A stretch of 64,000 bases of DNA from Siphonodentalium dalli (lineage: Eukaryota > Mollusca > Scaphopoda > Gadilida > Siphonodentaliidae). Both the position numbers and the translations under genes were made by a program. The notes beneath the pieces are model-generated. The model was not told the DNA's origin. It made no database searches and saw nothing but the letters and a program-made list of their open reading frames with translations. Of the stretch, positions 36,253 through 49,075 are shown piece after piece; within the stretch, counting starts at the first letter, position 1; each line of letters opens with the position of its first letter. Location of the stretch: assembly GCA_032622095.1 (NCBI GenBank), contig CP136061.1, forward strand, positions 20,710,991 through 20,774,990, given 5' to 3'.

Positions 36253-36342
36253 CTTCCTCACTATCAGGGTCAACATCCCCATCTGGGGATTCCCCTTCAG
36301 CATCAAATTCGTTTTCTGCCTCAGCCGAAGCTAAAGCCAATG
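36253..36342 (-). CDS. AK9: AK9 exon: acidic linker, phase 1-1
   Basis: 90 bp. It completes a Gly/Ala codon (G + CA), then reads LALASAEAENEFDAEGESPD, GDVDPDSEE plus the first base of the next codon. Acceptor ttgtttag, donor gtacag. It starts and ends in phase 1 and so can be skipped or repeated without changing frame. It lies within the insertion that splits the second kinase unit, where vertebrate AK9 also has a long acidic low-conservation stretch. Confidence 0.75.
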
Positions 36343-37694
36343 CTAAACAAACAGGAACGACATTGATCACATTTAGACTAATATATGTAGTAATAATTCA
36401 CAATTACGCTAATAAATCACATTTATGCTAAATAAATAAAATACTGTGTTCTCCAGCAACTTCCCCATCACCCCACAGCCTGGCACAGGGCATGAAATGT
36501 TCGGAAATTATTACCAATTACCACAGCTAGGGAACAGGTAGAACTATTTCTTACCTGTCACCTTAAAATTTTGCCTGTACATACCGTTATATGTAGGATC
36601 ATACATGTCTATGAGTAGTGGACAAATTTAATGATTTCATATGAATATCAATAATTTTATCACATTTATCATTGCTAGTACAACCAGTATAATTATTGTA
36701 AATTTTGAAATTTTTAGATTATCCACTAAAACTGAGAAATTAATTATCTCACCCAATTAACTCTTTCTCATTTAGAATTTAGGGATATTGGTGGGCAACA
36801 GACTAGATATGGTAAATTCCAGCAAATCAATCAGGAAATGTCAAACTCAGACTAAGAAATGTCTCAAATGTCAAGTGTACATTTCTATTTTCCGAGTTCA
36901 AAACTCTCTAATTTATCCAGAGTTAAAACTTTAGATAAGTTTATGTAGAGGATGTAATGTATAAACAGCAAAGGAGGATATATTGCATGGAAGATGGTAG
37001 GATTTTATTCCATATTAATAATTATCCATACACCCAGTCGCATCCGCTAATTTCTAGAATTCTTAGAAAAAATAAAAATACAAAGCTCCTTCCCCCATTT
37101 ATCCATATATAACAGCCTGAGAACACAGGCATTTGTTTTAATTGTCTGAGATACACAACATCAATAGATATATTTATACAAACAGCATTTATAGACAAAT
37201 AACAAGTATGCACACCAATTAAATGGCTAGTTAAACACTACTTGGTATAAAATAATATGTATTCAATGGCCGGGATTCCATTGAATACATGTGTCTCACG
37301 TCAATGGGTGTGGAATAATTTTTTTTATAATATACCACTTGCAGTATAAAAACATTTACAAGACATAAAAGAATTCTAACTTAACATCATTTTCTACTTT
37401 TTTTCTGTTGAAAAATATATGAAAACGAAAAAATGGTATATAAGTTATACCAATATAAAATACCAAAGAATATTAATAAAATATTAATAAATAAATTTTT
37501 GGTGTCCCTGTAAAACATCGAAACTATATGAAATAAATGCATAGGAAATTCAATATCAAACAAAATAGCATCTTTCTAGTGGCACGTCTTGTTCCAAATA
37601 TGTTACTTCATACACTAGTAAAATATAAATTAAAAGTAAACTAAGTTTTGTAAAAATTAGCCTGGAATGCTGAATGCATCTCTAATTATTAAAA
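36343..37694. other. AK9 intron between exon 36.3 kb and the minisatellite
   Basis: AT-rich, no exon recognised. A possible tiny exon near 36550 was not supported. Confidence 0.4.
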
Positions 37695-40600
37695 TATAGT
37701 TTAATGATAATTTACCACCTCCCTAGCCACACAGCTGAGCCACATGTTAATTATTATATAGATAGTTTGATGATAATTTACCTCCTTCCATAACCACATG
37801 TTAATTATTATATAGATAGTTTAATGATAATTTACCTCCTTCCATAACCACATGTTAATTATTATATAGATAGTTTAATGATAATTTACCTCCTTCCATA
37901 ACCACATGTTAATTATTATATAGATAGTTTGATGATAATTTACCTCCTTCCATAACCACATGTTAATTATTATATAGATAGTTTAATGATAATTTACCTC
38001 CTTCCATAACCACATGTTAATTATTATATAGATAGTTTAATGATAATTTACCTCCTTCCATAACCACATGTTAATTATTATATAGATAGTTTAATGATAA
38101 TTTACCTCCTTCCATAACCACATGTTAATTATTATATAGATAGTTTGATGATAATTAACTCCTTCCATAACCACATGTTAATTATTATATAGATAGTATG
38201 ATGATAATTAACTCCTTCCCTAGCCACATGTTAATTATTATATAGATAGTTTAATGATAATTAACTCCTTCCCTAGCCACATGTTAATTATTATAAAGAC
38301 AGTATGATGATAATTAACTCCTTCCCTAGCCACATGTTAATTATTATAAAGACAGTATGATGATAATTAACTCCTTCCCTAGCCACATGTTAATTATTAT
38401 ATAGATAGTTTAATGATAATTAACTCCTTCCCTAGCCACATGTTAATTATTATAAAGACAGTATGATGATAATTAACTCCTTCCCTAGCCACATGTTAAT
38501 TATTATAAAGACAGTATGATGATAATTAACTCCTTCCCTAGCCACATGTTAATTATTATAAAGACAGTATGATGATAATTAACTCCTTCCCTAGCCACAT
38601 GTTAATTATTATATAGATAGTTTAATGATAATTTACCTCCTTCCCTAGCCACATGTTAATTATTATATAGATAGTTTAATGATAATTAACTCCTTCCCTA
38701 GCCACATGTTAATTATTATAAAGAGAGTATGATGATAATTAACTCCTTCCCTAGCCACATGTTAATTATTATATAGATAGTTTAATGATAATTAACTCCT
38801 TCCCTAGCCACATGTTAATTATTATATAGATAGTTTGATGATAATTAACTCCTTCCCTAGCCACATGTTAATTATTATATAGATAGTTTAATGATAATTA
38901 ACTCCTTCCCTAGCCACATGTTAATTATTATATAGATAGTTTGATGATAATTTACCTCCTTCCCTAGCCACATGTTAATTATTATAAAGATAGTATGATG
39001 ATAATTTACCTCCTTCCCTAGCCACATGTTAATTATAAAGATAGTTTAATGATTATTTACCTCCTTCCCTAGCCACATGTTAATTATTATATAGATAGTT
39101 TGATGATAATTGACCTCCTTCCCTAGCCACATGTTAATTATTATATAGATAGTTTGATGATAATTGACCTCCTTCCATAACCTTAGGTTAATTATTACAA
39201 AGAGAGTATGATGATAATTAACTCCTTCCCTAGCCACATGTTAATTATTATATAGATAGTTTAATGATAATTACCTCCTTCCCTAGCCACATGTTAATTA
39301 TTATAAAGACAGTATGATGATAATTAACTCCTTCCATAGCCACATGTTAATTATTACAAAGAGAGTATGATGATAATTAACTCCTTCCCTAGCCACATGT
39401 TAATTATTATATAGATAGTATGATGATAATTAACTCCTTCCCTAGCCACATGTTAATTATTATATAGATAGTTTGATGATAATTAACTCCTTCCCTAGCC
39501 ACATGTTAATTATTATAAAGAGAGTATGATGATAATTAACTCCTTCCCTAGCCACATGTTAATTATTATATAGATAGTTTAATGATAATTTACCTCCTTC
39601 CCTAGCCACATGTTAATTATTATATAGATAGTTTGATGATAATTAACTCCTTCCCTAGCCACATGTTAATTATTATAAAGAGAGTATGATGATAATTAAC
39701 TCCTTCCCTAGCCACATGTTAATTATTATATAGATAGTTTGATGATAATTTACCTCCTTCCCTAGCCACATGTTAATTATTATATAGATAGTTTGATGAT
39801 AATTAACTCCTTCCCTAGCCACATGTTAATTATTATAAAGAGAGTATGATGATAATTAACTCCTTCCCTAGCCACATGTTAATTATTATATAGATAGTTT
39901 AATGATAATTTACCTCCTTCCCTAGCCACATGTTAATTATTATATAGATAGTTTAATGATAATTTACCTCCTTCCCTAGCCACATGTTAATTATTACAAA
40001 GAGAGTATGATGATAATTAACTCCTTCCCTAGCCACATGTTAATTATTATAAAGACAGTATGATGATAATTAACTCCTTCCCTAGCCACATGTTAATTAT
40101 TATAAAGATAGTATGATGATAATTTACCTCCTTCCCTAGCCACATGTTAATTATAAAGATAGTTTAATGATTATTTACCTCCTTCCCTAGCCACATGTTA
40201 ATTATTATATAGATAGTTTGATGATAATTGACCTCCTTCCCTAGCCACATGTTAATTATTATATAGATAGTTTGATGATAATTGACCTCCTTCCATAACC
40301 ACATGTTAATTATTACAAAGAGAGTATGATGATAATTAACTCCTTCCCTAGCCACATGTTAATTATTATATAGATAGTTTAATGATAATTGACCTCCTTC
40401 CCTAGCCACATGTTAATTATTATATAGATAGTTTGATGATAATTGACCTCCTTCCATAACCTTAGGTTAATTATTACAAAGAGAGTATGATGATAATTAA
40501 CTCCTTCCCTAGCCACATGTTAATTATTATATAGATAGTTTAATGATAATTAACTCCTTCCCTAGCCACATGTTAATTATAAAGAGAGTATGATGATAAT

Positions 40601-43402
40601 TAACTCCTTCCCTAGCCACATGTTAATTATTATATAGATAGTTTAATGATAATTAACTCCTTCCCTAGCCACATGTTAATTATAAAGAGAGTATGATGAT
40701 AATTAACTCCTTCCCTAGCCACATGTTAATTATTATATAGATAGTTTAATGATAATTTACCTCCTTCCCTAGCCACATGTTAATTATTATATAGATAGTT
40801 TAATGATAATTTACCTCCTTCCCTAGCCACATGTTAATTATTATATAGATAGTATGATGATAATTAACTCCTTCCCTAGCCACATGTTAATTATTACAAA
40901 GAGAGTATGATGATAATTAACTCCTTCCCTAGCCACATGTTAATTATTATATAGATAGTTTAATGATAATTAACTCCTTCCCTAGCCACATGTTAATTAT
41001 TACAAAGAGAGTATGATGATAATTAACTCCTTCCCTAGCCACATGTTAATTATTATATAGATAGTTTAATGATAATTAACTCCTTCCCTAGCCACATGTT
41101 AATTATTATATAGATAGTTTAATGATAATTAACTCCTTCCCTAGCCACATGTTAATTATTACAAAGAGAGTATGATGATAATTAACTCCTTCCCTAGCCA
41201 CATGTTAATTATTATATAGATAGTTTAATGATAATTAACTCCTTCCCTAGCCACATGTTAATTATTATAAAGATAGTTTAATGATAATTTACCTCCTTCC
41301 CTAGCCACATGTTAATTATTATATAGATAGTTTAATGATAATTTACCTCCTTCCCTAGCCACATGTTAATTATTACAAAGAGAGTATGATGATAATTAAC
41401 TCCTTCCCTAGCCACATGTTAATTATTATATAGATAGTTTAATGATAATTAACTCCTTCCCTAGCCACATGTTAATTATTATAAAGAGAGTATGATGATA
41501 ATTAACTCCTTCCCTAGCCACATGTTAATTATTACAAAGAGAGTATGATGATAATTAACTCCTTCCCTAGCCACATGTTAATTATTATATAGATAGTTTA
41601 ATGATAATTAACTCCTTCCCTAGCCACATGTTAATTATTATAAAGAGAGTATGATGATAATTAACTCCTTCCCTAGCCACATGTTAATTATTATATAGAT
41701 AGTTTAATGATAATTACCTCCTTCCCTAGCCACATGTTAATTATTATAAAGACAGTATGATGATAATTTACCTCCTTCCCTAGCCACATGTTAATTATTA
41801 TATAGATAGTTTGATGATAATTAACTCCTTCCCTAGCCACATGTTAATTATTACAAAGAGAGTATGATGATAATTAACTCCTTCCCTAGCCACATGTTAA
41901 TTATTATATAGATAGTTTAATGATAATTAACTCCTTCCCTAGCCACATGTTAATTATTATAAAGAGAGTATGATGATAATTAACTCCTTCCCTAGCCACA
42001 TGTTAATTATTATATAGATAGTTTAATGATAATTAACTCCTTCCCTAGCCACATGTTAATTATTATATAGATAGTTTAATGATAATTAACTCCTTCCCTA
42101 GCCACATGTTAATTATTACAAAGAGAGTATGATGATAATTAACTCCTTCCCTAGCCACATGTTAATTATTATATAGATAGTTTAATGATAATTAACTCCT
42201 TCCCTAGCCACATGTTAATTATTATATAGATAGTTTAATGATAATTAACTCCTTCCCTAGCCACATGTTAATTATTATATAGATAGTTTAATGATAATTA
42301 ACTCCTTCCCTAGCCCTTGTTAATTATTATATAGATAGTTTAATGATAATTACTCCTTCCCTAGCCACATGTTAATTATTATATAGATAGTTTATTGATA
42401 ATTAACTCCTTCCCTAGCCACATGTTAATTATTATATAGATAAGTTTAATGATAATTAACTCCTTCCCTAGCCACATGTTAATTATTATATAGATAGTTT
42501 AATGATAATTAACTCCTTCCCTAGCCACATGTTAATTATTATATAGATAGTTTAATGATAATTTAACTCCTTCCCTAGCCACATGTTAATTATTATATAG
42601 ATAGTTTAATGATAATTAACTCCTTCCCTAGCCACATGTTAATTATTATATAGATAGTTAATGATAATTAACTCCTTCCTAGCCACATGTTAATTATTAT
42701 ATAGATAGTTTAATGATAATTAACTCCTTCCCTAGCCACATGTTAATTATTATATAGATAGTTTAATGATAATTAACTCCTTCCCTAGCCACATGTTAAT
42801 TATTATATAGATAGTTTAATGATAATTAACTCCTTCCCTAGCCACATGTTAATTATTATATAGATAGTTTAATGATAATTAACTCCTTCCCTAGCCACAT
42901 GTTAATTATTATATAGATAGTTTAATGATAATTAACTCCTTCCCTAGCCACATGTTAATTATTATATAGATAGTTTAATGATAATTAACTCCTTCCCTAG
43001 CCACATGTTAATTATTATATAGATAGTTTAATGATAATTAACTCCTTCCCTAGCCACATGTTAATTATTATATAGATAGTTTAATGATAATTAACTCCTT
43101 CCCTAGCCACATGTTAATTATTATATAGATAGTTTAATGATAATTAACTCCTTCCCTAGCCACATGTTAATTATTATATAGATAGTTTAATGATAATTAA
43201 CTCCTTCCCTAGCCACATGTTAATTATTATATAGATAGTTTAATGATAATTAACTCCTTCCCTAGCCACATGTTAATTATTATAAAGAGAGTATGATGAT
43301 AATTAACTCCTTCCCTAGCCACATGTTAATTATTACAAAGAGAGTATGATGATAATTAACTCCTTCCCTAGCCACATGTTAATTATTATATAGATAGTTT
43401 AA
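37695..43402 (-). repeat. 53-bp minisatellite, main block (~107 units)
   Basis: Unbroken tandem array in the intron between the AK9 exons at 48.6 and 36.3 kb. The leftmost ~8 units read 'ccataaccacatg' and keep ttacctcc (minus strand GGAG|GTAAAT, a good donor). Most units further right read 'cctagccacatg' with ttaactcc. Variant units (tatatag/tataaag/tacaaag, tttaatg/tttgatg/tatgatg) alternate in patches, which shows that blocks of several units were copied together. At about 42.2-43.3 kb the units are almost identical, which looks like the most recently homogenised part. Short open frames in it are artefacts of the repeat. Confidence 0.97.
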
Positions 43403-46246
43403 AGACCAGCTGAATAATACAATTAATTTAGCTCCAAACATATCTAAATATGTCTTAACTCATGCTAAATAAGGTTTATAACATGTATCCTTTCCATTTT
43501 GTTCACATTTTTACAAAAAAGTACTATTTCCAGACATTTGAATAAAACGGCTTCTTTGTTTACAATAGTCATTTTTGAATCGGGTGTTTCCGTCGCGACT
43601 CGGAAATGACGTCACCGAGGGTACACAGACGGGAGAAATTTTATGCGCCGTTTTTAAAATCACGTATTTTAAAATCGTCTTTTTTTTATTGTTTTTTATT
43701 TTTTTGAAGAATAAAACGTATTCGTCGCTGCATGGCTGCAAACTGTAGCCATAAATGTTCAAGTGGCACAAGAATGAATGCAGCCATTCAACAACAGTGG
43801 ACGGCGTTTGTCCACAACCAGAGTTTGGAATGTACTGTCACAATACAGCTGCTTGTGTTCCAAGCACTTTGAAGAAGGATCTTTCACAAATATTGTGAAA
43901 TGCAAGCTGGGACATACAAAAGTGTGATTCACATTGTCAAACAAAATGTTATCTACGTGAATACCGGTACCAATAAACACCCATGCACTCACGGTCCTTG
44001 TGGTGGGGGTGGGGGGGGGGGGGGTATCAGTATAGTCTAGTAGACCTACGGCTACGTCGTAGTACATGGATCATAGTTCATACATGAGGATTTACTTTCG
44101 GCGATGTGTAAATCGTGACTTGTTCTACTCAAGCGTGAATACATAAATCGGCACCTTGACAATACAAAATGTCAGCTATGCATGACAATATGCAAAATTA
44201 AGCATGATTTACAAGGCTACCAATCAACAATCAGTGTAATATAAGTGACTGTTCTACGTTAATTCTAGTCTAACATGACGTAAACATCGATTAGAACCTG
44301 AACTTGAAATGTAATGATTCAATGAAAATCATTAGTAAGTCTACTCACCAGATTGAATGTTTCGAATAATTAAAATCCAATACGAATCACCAATGTATTA
44401 ATCCATTTGTGAAAGCATATAAATGAAATCAGACGAAAAGGTACCGCACTGCATCCACCGTGATTCCACGTGTTACGAGCTGTGGCGATCATGTCAGTTT
44501 GTCACGAATTTTCGCCAATATTTCCACCAACAAAACATTAATTCCTTGTATTCCAATCGAATTGTTCAGAGAAATTCTTGACGGTACTTCGAATTATATA
44601 CATGGCTACGAATTTATATGACTACATCAGTCATTAAGCAGTAACCGAGCATTAACAAACTGGTATTTGAACTATAAACACAAACAAATATTATGCAGGT
44701 GATGTGACCTATACATCTGACCTTACCTCGACGTCATACACGTGCGTGTGCATATCCATACTCGACAATAATTTGTCTAAAGTTGACTATGAAACACCTA
44801 CTATCGTAGAAGATAGATCAATTATGGAATTATGTTACCTTTTAACATGCCTTCAGTCCACTGCATGTATGGGTATTATTTTTAAAATAAGAACAGCAAT
44901 CGCGAGGGACTATTTTGTTTTTGCGAACGTAGCTTGCGTAAAATATCGTTCGATTTGTGATCAAAGCGCAGTACCGTAGGCCTCGTAAGTACTACGTTCG
45001 TCATATGCACAGGAACGCCCACATTTCCACCGAGTGTGGTAGATATATAGGCCCTAGATAGTTGGTCCGTGTGGAGATTGTGCGTTACTGGTCTTGATTC
45101 ATATGAAACAATAAATTGAATAAACATAATACATACTGAAAATCATATAAATACGTACGCCTTTTGCGGTTTTTGTTTTGTTGACAGATTGTCAAAAAAT
45201 GTGTTTTATATGATAATCTAAAGGCCATGCATGATACTGCATTTAGACTTCAGGTCAGTATCGGTACGTAGACAGCAGTTTGGAAATTCTTGATAGTATA
45301 AAATGTTTGATGTTTCACACTTACATGTATACCTATACCATTAGTGACAAGACATTCTCAATGAGAACTTGGGTGTCTATATAAAGCCAGTTGAAAAATT
45401 TAAACATAAAGAGCATTTAATTGGAGGATTATAGGGTCTACTAGTAATGGAATATATATGTCAAGCTTTTGCGGATTTCTGCTCACTATGTTCATGACTG
45501 ACTAGATGAAATAATTACATACCAACAAATCTAATACCCAGTATCGTGAATATCAAGTTAAAACATAATTGTTTATTTAATCATGGAGCGATCTACTTGT
45601 GATATGCAGTTTCTGCATAAATGGTGAAAGGATGTGCCCCCCCCCCCCCCCACCCGCAGTTAACTGCTTGACGTACACAACATAAGTTGAAAATTATACA
45701 CCACATACAGCCATGATACAGGCTGAACTGTCTAACTGTTTGAATTTCAATTCAGTTATTGTTGAGGATTGGGAAATGTGTTGACGTTTAGACCAACGTA
45801 CAGCAGCCTATCTTTCTACTTTTGGTCCGAAAGAGGGGGAACCGGTGCAAATGCATGCGATGATTTATTGTCGGATCGTCGGTCACCGGTCTCTCGCCGA
45901 TATGTGGAGGATCATTGTCATCAGGCTCGAATGCAGCAAGATCAAAATCATCTTTACAACGTTAGCGCTGACCTGCCATCGCCATTATAGCCGCACGTTG
46001 CCAATGACGCAAAGCAGAACTGTGCATTTGTGTTCCCTCCGTGACGTCATGTCACGTGCTCCTCCAGTAGCCATGTGCGCGCAGTGCAAAATGAAAACAA
46101 ATCTTCGGCGACTGTTTCGTTCCCAAGATATAAAAAATAATTGCAGGATATTTTGACGGGATTTTTTGCGGATTTGTGTTAAGGGGACTTAGATACACAC
46201 GGGATGATATATCAATACTCAAATTAGGTTACAGTTCAGCTGGACT
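43403..46246. mobile_element. 2.84-kb TTAA-flanked DNA transposon relic (Kolobok/piggyBac-like)
   Basis: Flanked by TTAA at 43399-43402 and 46247-46250. Removing it plus one TTAA restores the array unit gatagtttaatgataatta. The ends are short inverted repeats: AGACCAGCTGAA on the left, and AGTCCAGCTGAA for the right end read inward (11 of 12 match). TTAA duplication is known for piggyBac and Kolobok. A degraded THAP zinc-finger segment inside favours Kolobok, whose proteins I recall carrying THAP domains. Also holds a G14-class tract near 44010-44025 and a C14-class tract near 45637-45651. No intact transposase. Confidence 0.7.
43755..43927 (+). pseudogene. Degenerate THAP zinc-finger segment (transposase remnant)
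   Basis: Three frames must be combined to follow the domain: MFKWHKNE at 43755 (compare the F-x-F-P-K-x-x-x part of THAP), then AAIQQQWTAFVHNQ (the conserved Trp), then CLCSKHFEEGSFTN with the C-x2-C-x2-H-F core at 43850-43870. The C-S-x-H-F-x-x-x-x-F string is the most specific THAP hallmark. At least two frame breaks, and a stop about 60 bp further on, show that it is dead. It lies 350 bp inside the left end of the TTAA-flanked element. Confidence 0.55.
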
Positions 46247-46250
46247 TTAA

Positions 46251-47780
46251 TGATAATTAACTCCTTCCCTAGCCACATGTTAATTATTATAAAGAGAGTA
46301 TGATGATAATTAACTCCTTCCCTAGCCACATGTTAATTATTATATAGATAGTTTAATGATAATTAACTCCTTCCCTAGCCACATGTTAATTATTATATAG
46401 ATAGTTTAATGATAATTAACTCCTTCCCTAGCCACATGTTAATTATTACAAAGATAGTATGATGATAATTAACTCCTTCCCTAGCCACATGTTAATTATT
46501 ATATAGATAGTTTAATGATAATTAACTCCTTCCCTAGCCACATGTTAATTATTACAAAGATAGTATGATGATAATTAACTCCTTCCCTAGCCACATGTTA
46601 ATTATTATATAGATAGTTTAATGATAATTAACTCCTTCCCTAGCCACATGTTAATTATTATAAAGAGAGTATGATGATAATTAACTCCTTCCCTAGCCAC
46701 ATGTTAATTATTATATAGATAGTTTAATGATAATTAACTCCTTCCCTAGCCACATGTTAATTATTATATAGATAGTTTAATGATAATTAACTCCTTCCCT
46801 AGCCACATGTTAATTATTATATAGATAGTTTAATGATAATTAACTCCTTCCCTAGCCACATGTTAATTATTACAAAGATAGTATGATGATAATTAACTCC
46901 TTCCCTAGCCACATGTTAATTATTATATAGATAGTTTAATGATAATTAACTCCTTCCCTAGCCACATGTTAATTATTATAAAGAGAGTATGATGATAATT
47001 AACTCCTTCCCTAGCCACATGTTAATTATTATATAGATAGTTTAATGATAATTTACCTCCTTCCCTAGCCACATGTTAATTATTATAAAGACAGTATGAT
47101 GATAATTAACTCCTTCCCTAGCCACATGTTAATTATTACAAAGAGAGTATGATGATAATTAACTCCTTCCCTAGCCACATGTTAATTATTATATAGATAG
47201 TTTAATGATAATTAACTCCTTCCCTAGCCACATGTTAATTATTATATAGATAGTATGATGATAATTAACTCCTTCCCTAGCCACATGTTAATTATTATAT
47301 AGATAGTTTAATGATAATTACCTCCTTCCCTAGCCACATGTTAATTATTATAAAGACAGTATGATGATAATTTACCTCCTTCCCTAGCCACATGTTAATT
47401 ATTATAAAGACAGTATGATGATAATTAACTCCTTCCATAGCCACATGTTAATTATTACAAAGAGAGTATGATGATAATTAACTCCTTCCCTAGCCACATG
47501 TTAATTATTATATAGATAGTTTAATGATAATTAACTCCTTCCCTAGCCACATGTTAATTATTATATAGATAGTATGATGATAATTAACTCCTTCCCTAGC
47601 CACATGTTAATTATTATATAGATAGTTTAATGATAATTAACTCCTTCCCTAGCCACATGTTAATTATTATATAGATAGTATGATGATAATTAACTCCTTC
47701 CCTAGCCACATGTTAATTATTACAAAGAGAGTATGATGATAATTAACTCCTTCCCTAGCCACATGTTAATTATTATATAG
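46251..47780 (-). repeat. 53-bp minisatellite, middle block (~29 units)
   Basis: Same unit as the flanking blocks (consensus on the plus strand tccctagccacatgttaatt, attattatatagatagttta, atgataattaac). It mixes two alternating unit types, '...tatatagatagtttaatg' and '...tataaagagagtatgatg' or '...tacaaagagagtatgatg'. Most units here read ttaactcc instead of ttacctcc, which removes the GTAAAT donor on the minus strand. Confidence 0.95.
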
Positions 47781-48106
47781 AGGATCTCACATGAGTTTCT
47801 ATTTTATACGGAATTTATCAACCGAGTTCACTAAATTCGATTTGAGCCGAGGTTTACCGAGGCTCAAATCGAATTTAGAGGACGAGGTTGATAAATTACG
47901 TATAAAATAGGACGAGTGTGAGATACCTTTTATCACATGATCAAATAAACCCGAAGCAACGCCAAATATTCATCGAAAACAACAATCATAAACTACAGCG
48001 ATCGCAAGTTATTTGAAGAACGCCTGACGTCATCGCACGCGCTGATATTAAACGTGTCTATTACCGATAATTATGAAACTGATTTTATGGCCAAATTATG
48101 TGATAA
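47781..48106. mobile_element. 326-bp hairpin element inside the minisatellite (ATAG target duplication)
   Basis: It interrupts a 53-bp array unit. Left flank ...attattatATAG, right flank ATAGatagtttgatg. Deleting the insert plus one ATAG restores a perfect unit. The ends are AGGATCTCACATGAG and CAAATTATGTGATAA, sharing only a short inverted TCACAT. The first ~143 bp form a strong near-palindrome (gaatttatcaaccgag... against ...ggttgataaatta) around gagccgaggtttaccgaggctc. No coding capacity. Probably a non-autonomous DNA element; family unknown. Confidence 0.75.
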
Positions 48107-48556
48107 ATAGATAGTTTGATGATAATTTACCTCCTTCCCTAGCCACATGTTAATTATTATATAGAGAGTATGATGATAATTAACTCCTTCCCTAGCCACA
48201 TGTTAATTATTATATAGATAGTTTAATGATAATTTACCTCCTTCCCTAGCCACATGTTAATTATTATAAAGACAGTATGATGATAATTTACCTCCTTCCC
48301 TAGCCACATGTTAATTATTATAAAGACAGTATGATGATAATTTACCTCCTTCCCTAGCCACATGTTAATTATTATATAGATAGTTTAATGATAATTTACC
48401 TCCTTCCCTAGCCACATGTTAATTATTATATAGATAGTTTGATGATAATTTACCTCCTTCCCTAGCCACATGTTAATTATAAAGATAGTTTAATGATTAT
48501 TTACCTTCTTCCCTAGCCACATGTTAATTATAAAGATAGTTTAATGATTATTTACC
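48107..48556 (-). repeat. 53-bp minisatellite, exon-proximal block (~8 units)
   Basis: Starts at the donor of the exon at 48557. On the minus strand each unit reads AGGGAAGNAG|GTAAAT followed by the first ~40 intron bases, then a new copy. The two units touching the exon keep the exon form exactly (AGGGAAGAAG then GTAAATAATC) and lack a few bases of the 'attatt' part. This block is cut off from the next one by the 326-bp insert at 47781-48106. Confidence 0.95.
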
Positions 48557-48712
48557 TTCTTCCCTTGCTTGTGCCTCAGCTTCCATTTGTTCCTTTATTT
48601 TGGCCTTGACTGTAGTAATGGCTTGCTCCGTTGCCTCATCTTTGGCTTGTTGTAGCACCTTATTTTTCTCCTCTTCTATTCTCGGTTTGATTAGTTCATC
48701 CATATTCAGCAC
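48557..48712 (-). CDS. AK9: AK9 exon: helix after second P-loop, seed of the 53-bp minisatellite
   Basis: Reads VLNMDELIKPRIEEEKNKVL, QQAKDEATEQAITTVKAK. The strict frame hits TAA at about 48600. With one more A in the AAA run (plus-strand TTT, about 48598-48602) it continues IKEQMEAEAQAREE and ends in phase 1, as the next exon requires. The helix is charged and coiled-coil like, as in other AK9 proteins. Its donor AGGGAAGAAG|GTAAAT is copied in every unit of the array that follows directly downstream in the intron. The acceptor is tctttaactcag. Confidence 0.82.
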
Positions 48713-49075
48713 CTGAGTTAAAGATCGAAAAATAAATCCAAATTCAGCACATATAAAATCGGCAATAAATACTGTTCAAGTAACATTCAATACACATATA
48801 TCAAGTGAGTTTCTTTGCACACATTTCATTATCCTTTTTTAGCTAGATACAGCAGACTAGAGTGAAGTTGCTGTTTTAGTCAAAATTAATCGCATGAAAT
48901 ATCATTGTATTGTGTAAATTTATTGATAATGTATATATGTTAATCTTTACGCCATGATGGCTGGTGAAGTTAACTTGAGTTAAATTGAAAAATCTCAACT
49001 GAATTTTGTTTCTTTCAAATACATAAGTTAAAGCATATCCAAACCAGATAATTAAACATCATGCTCTATACTAAC

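Noticed and set aside
36540-36590. Tiny exon candidate before a GTAAGA donor
   Set aside because: Only a few codons and no fitting acceptor.
39046-40355. Open frames with periodic NYHQTIYIIINMWLGKEV-like peptides
   Set aside because: They arise where the 53-bp units happen to lack stops; non-coding minisatellite in an intron.
45769-46156. Two overlapping plus-strand frames of 73 and 103 codons
   Set aside because: Within the TTAA-flanked transposon relic; no recognisable transposase motif.
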